A stretch of DNA of 52,992 bases, from the NCBI RefSeq assembly GCF_024722015.1, contig NZ_JANQBD010000044.1:1-52992 (forward strand). The letters are read 5' to 3'. Under the pieces are notes generated by a model that ran no database searches, was not told the origin of the DNA, and saw nothing but the letters and a program-made list of their open reading frames with translations. Below are positions 50,590 to 52,992 of the stretch, piece by piece (the first letter of the stretch is position 1; each line of letters opens with the position of its first letter). The translations under genes were made by a program, and so were the position numbers. This DNA is from Paenibacillus radicis (ex Xue et al. 2023) (GTDB lineage Bacteria; Bacillota; Bacilli; Paenibacillales; NBRC-103111).

Positions 50590-52377
50590 TTACGCTTCCA
50601 ATTCTTTTTTATATGGTGTTGCTAACAAATAAGGCAGGGTCATTCGGACTAACGTTCCTTCAGTTCCTTCTGCCAATGGTACAATTTCTACCGCTCCCTC
50701 ATCTTTAAAAAGCAGTCGCAGCCTTTGTCTAACGTTATCCAGTCCGATTCCCGGACGCTTCCGGTTCGTCTGCAGCCGCTTGGCTTGCTCAAAGCCCGCT
50801 CCATTATCCTGAACCTCAACCACTAAGCTTTCCTGCTGATTGCATCGGATGCCGATGCGAATAGTTCCGCCTTCCGGACGGTGAGCAATTCCATGCTGAA
50901 TAGCGTTTTCTACCAAGGGCTGTAGACTGAGCTTTGGCACCAGTACATATTCATCCCGGTTGTCATAATCGTAATGAATCTGAAAGCGGTTTTTATATCG
51001 GGTTTGTTGTATATATACGAAAGCGCGGATCAGCTCTATCTCATCCTTCAAATAAATTAAATCCACATCCGAGTTTAAACTCGTTTCCAGCAGCTTGCCT
51101 AATGACATCGTAATCTCAGCAATATCCGTCTGATCATTGCGCAGAGCAATCCATTTCATCGTATTCAGAGTATTTAATAAGAAATGAGGATTCATTTGAG
51201 CCAGCAGCATTTGAAAATGAACCGCATCCTTTTGCCTTTCCTCCGCCTTCAGACGCTGAATCAGATCGTTCATATCCTCCAGTATCGTATTAAAGGAACG
51301 GGTAAGCTCCAAAATCTCCCCCTTGTACCGTTTTTCCGGCAAACGCACCTTTAAATCTTTACGGACAGCCTCCCTCATCTTCTTTTGCATGTGAGATAAA
51401 GGGCGGGTAAAAGTAAACGCTATCATAAAAGCAATGATAATAAACGCTAAGGTAAACAATCCAAAGGTTAAAAAATAATTTTGTTTAAGGTCGTGAATTT
51501 CTTTGTACAAAATGTTCAATGGAACCCGGTTAACCATATACCAATCAAGCGAGTCAATATAGCTGAAATTAATTAAAGCATCAGACGCTTGGTCGATTAC
51601 ATAACCGTTCGTGGACGGATTTGATTTGATTTTTTCAACAGCTGACTGTGAAAGCGTACTATTGGCAACCGATTGCCCTACCTGCTGCCCTTCTTTTGTA
51701 AAGATGAAATATTCCTGATTGGCAGAGGCTGGAGAAAGTATGGATTGAAACCAATAGGAGTAATCAATACTCGTCCTTGCCAGTCCGTATGGCTGCTGAT
51801 TATGATCTCTCATAACAGCGTACAACGACAATAGGGAGGAGCTTATTGAAATATCCCGGAATAAATAATTATCATCATGCGGGACCCATCGATAGGTTGC
51901 TCCCTCTCTTAGCGACTCCTGAAATCGGGGATTGGAGCGAAGCTCATCATAATTCAACGATTCCTTCGGTTTATAGGACGTGTACACATTCCCATGCAGA
52001 TCCAGTACTGTGAAATAAACGGGCGGATTATACAGAAAAAAACTGTTATTCAGGCCTTTGAATTTCTTTTCTATTTGCTCTATATTATCCAATAAACCGT
52101 TCTGCTCCGGGACCTCCAATATGGATCGAACCGATGAATCTTGTTCCAGGAAAATGAGTGTTTTAAAGGCCGTACTCATCTGATCCTGCAAAGTGCGCTG
52201 CAAGCTCTCCAATTGTGCATGGCTTTGCTCGCTTATTTTGGCTTGGATAAGTGTTTCGATTTTCTCGTAATTATATATATTCAGCACGGAAAACGGCAGC
52301 AAAATTAACAGTACAAACGCCGTGAACAACCGGTACTTCAGTTTTTGAGGCAGAATAGCCCCCAGTAAGCTTTTCAT
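50590..52377 (-). CDS. YesM-type sensor histidine kinase
   Basis: This 595-residue sensor has helix 1 at about 15-35, an extracellular Cache-like region with aromatic-rich segments (SFFLYNPPVYFTV near 115), helix 2 near 300-325, a HAMP domain and His_kinase domain. H398 in QMNPHFLLNT is the phosphorylation site. The ATPase boxes are PLVENAIQHG, VQDNGAGF and GIGLDNVRQRL. It is the first gene of the third module, with an extended -10 promoter about 60 nt upstream. It heads the long run kinase-regulator-dehydrogenase-transporter-oxidoreductase-kinase. Confidence 0.92.
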   Translation of the reverse strand: MKSLLGAILPQKLKYRLFTAFVLLILLPFSVLNIYNYEKIETLIQAKISEQSHAQLESLQRTLQDQMSTAFKTLIFLEQDSSVRSILEVPEQNGLLDNIEQIEKKFKGLNNSFFLYNPPVYFTVLDLHGNVYTSYKPKESLNYDELRSNPRFQESLREGATYRWVPHDDNYLFRDISISSSLLSLYAVMRDHNQQPYGLARTSIDYSYWFQSILSPASANQEYFIFTKEGQQVGQSVANSTLSQSAVEKIKSNPSTNGYVIDQASDALINFSYIDSLDWYMVNRVPLNILYKEIHDLKQNYFLTFGLFTLAFIIIAFMIAFTFTRPLSHMQKKMREAVRKDLKVRLPEKRYKGEILELTRSFNTILEDMNDLIQRLKAEERQKDAVHFQMLLAQMNPHFLLNTLNTMKWIALRNDQTDIAEITMSLGKLLETSLNSDVDLIYLKDEIELIRAFVYIQQTRYKNRFQIHYDYDNRDEYVLVPKLSLQPLVENAIQHGIAHRPEGGTIRIGIRCNQQESLVVEVQDNGAGFEQAKRLQTNRKRPGIGLDNVRQRLRLLFKDEGAVEIVPLAEGTEGTLVRMTLPYLLATPYKKELEA

Positions 52378-52433
52378 AGCGACAGCCCCCCTTCACTCTA
52401 GTTTTAACGACAGCCAGTATCTAAGACGGACAA

Positions 52434-52442
52434 ATTATAACA
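52434..52442 (-). promoter_or_regulatory. Extended -10 promoter of the third module
   Basis: On the minus strand TGTTATAAT reads TG, one base, TATAAT, an extended -10 element. It lies 57 nt before the kinase start. No good -35 is seen, which is tolerated by extended -10 promoters. Confidence 0.5.
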
Positions 52443-52644
52443 TATAGCAAATATTGAAACGACTGCTCAACTGAAAGTGCAAAGATATGTAGGAAAACCT
52501 GCGCGAAAATGTTCTACTAACAAAGATATGTTATACCGTCAGCACTATCAGAGTCCGTTTAACTGAGGTACTTGGCGAGGTATCTGGTAACTGGCAAAGT
52601 TAAATGCCTTGATTATATGAGGCTAAGTTGAACGTCTGGATACG

Positions 52645-52678
52645 AAAAAAGAGGCTGTCCCGAAGGACACCCCTTTTT
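52645..52678. terminator. Bidirectional terminator hairpin upstream of the third module
   Basis: GAGGCTGTCC and GGACACCCC (52651-52660 and 52665-52673) pair around a CGAA loop with one bulge and one wobble. A6 lies before and T5 after. It would isolate the kinase promoter from any leftward gene beyond the window edge. Region 52443-52992 contains no gene I can support. Confidence 0.65.
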
Positions 52679-52896
52679 GGGATGCTGCTTAAGTGATGGT
52701 GCAACAACAGATGTACGAGGGTTGCTTTTACTCTAGAGGAGACTAGGATATCCCGTGGGTGCCGGGCGATAGATGGAAATCCTCCCGTTAATCCAGCCTG
52801 GATATCGTTCGAAAGCAATCTAACTGGAAAAACTCCTGCTAATATAGATGCTTTGAATGATATCAGGTAGCGTCAAGAAGTTTGTGTAAGGTAGGT

Positions 52897-52919
52897 TTAT
52901 CCATCGGGACGATGGATAA
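52897..52919. repeat. Perfect 10-bp stem hairpin near the right edge
   Basis: TTATCCATCG (52897-52906) and CGATGGATAA (52910-52919) pair perfectly around a GGA loop. No T tract follows on either strand. It may belong to an RNA structure or a mobile-element end that continues outside the window. Confidence 0.5.
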
Positions 52920-52992
52920 GAAAAGTTAGTTGTTTGAATATTCAGACGTTATAAAGGGTGAGGGTGCAGCCCAAGCGAAGGCGCGGGAGCTG

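Noticed and set aside
52600..52818. 72-codon minus-strand open frame at the right edge
   Set aside because: The terminator hairpin at 52645-52678 lies inside it and the peptide has no recognised similarity.
52640..52992. Group II intron or riboswitch at the right edge
   Set aside because: No intron 5' consensus, domain V-like sequence or known riboswitch core could be recognised. Hairpins alone are not enough.

Overview
The window looks like chromosomal DNA of a Paenibacillus-type bacterium (Bacillota, Paenibacillaceae). The evidence is AG-rich ribosome binding sites with frequent GTG/TTG starts, three YesM/YesN-type two-component systems each next to a CUT1 sugar ABC transporter, and very large secreted enzymes carrying S-layer homology (SLH) anchors. 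Species cannot be fixed from sequence alone. Almost every gene is on the minus strand. No tRNA, rRNA or CRISPR array was seen.

Layout. (1) 1-7.3 kb: at the left edge, the first 21 codons of a probable IS91-family transposase. Then a four-gene osmoprotectant transporter operon (opuCA-CB-CC-CD order, transcribed right to left), a tyrosine recombinase with three 17-bp direct repeats upstream, a plus-strand EamA/DMT transporter and an MFS exporter. (2) 7.6-13.6 kb: a 2007-residue secreted polysaccharide lyase family 8 (PL8) enzyme with C-terminal SLH domains, preceded by a possible 13-codon leader ORF and a cre-like site. (3) 14.7-21.1 kb: operon SBP-permease-permease-kinase-regulator. (4) 21.3-28.0 kb: a second operon, permease-permease-SBP-kinase-regulator. 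(5) 28.3-41.1 kb: two giant SLH proteins. One is a 2668-residue GH28-fold beta-helix protein with altered catalytic motifs; the other is a 1510-residue GH27-like enzyme. They share 91-residue tandem repeats and a carbohydrate-binding-like module. (6) 41.3-52.4 kb: a third module, kinase-regulator-dehydrogenase-SBP-permease-permease-FAD oxidoreductase-ribulokinase. (7) 52.4-53.0 kb: a promoter and two hairpins, no gene recognised.

How the genes may work together. Regions 2-6 read as a polysaccharide-utilisation island. Enzymes held on the cell wall by SLH domains cut a complex, probably uronate- and galactose- or arabinose-bearing glycan. Three lipoprotein binding proteins with six permeases import the fragments. 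Cytoplasmic enzymes (FAD oxidoreductase, a TarJ-like dehydrogenase, AraB-like kinase) process them. Three membrane sensor/AraC-type regulator pairs would control the modules. No ATPase for the CUT1 importers is encoded here, so a shared MsmX-type ATPase elsewhere is expected. The substrate is inferred, not shown.

The least ordinary observations are: the GH28-fold protein, which keeps its aspartates but has lost the usual His and Arg/Lys motifs; its tail of about 90-residue repeats; the pairing of a TarJ-like reductase with AraB; and a cytoplasmic FAD oxidoreductase ending in a discoidin-like domain.
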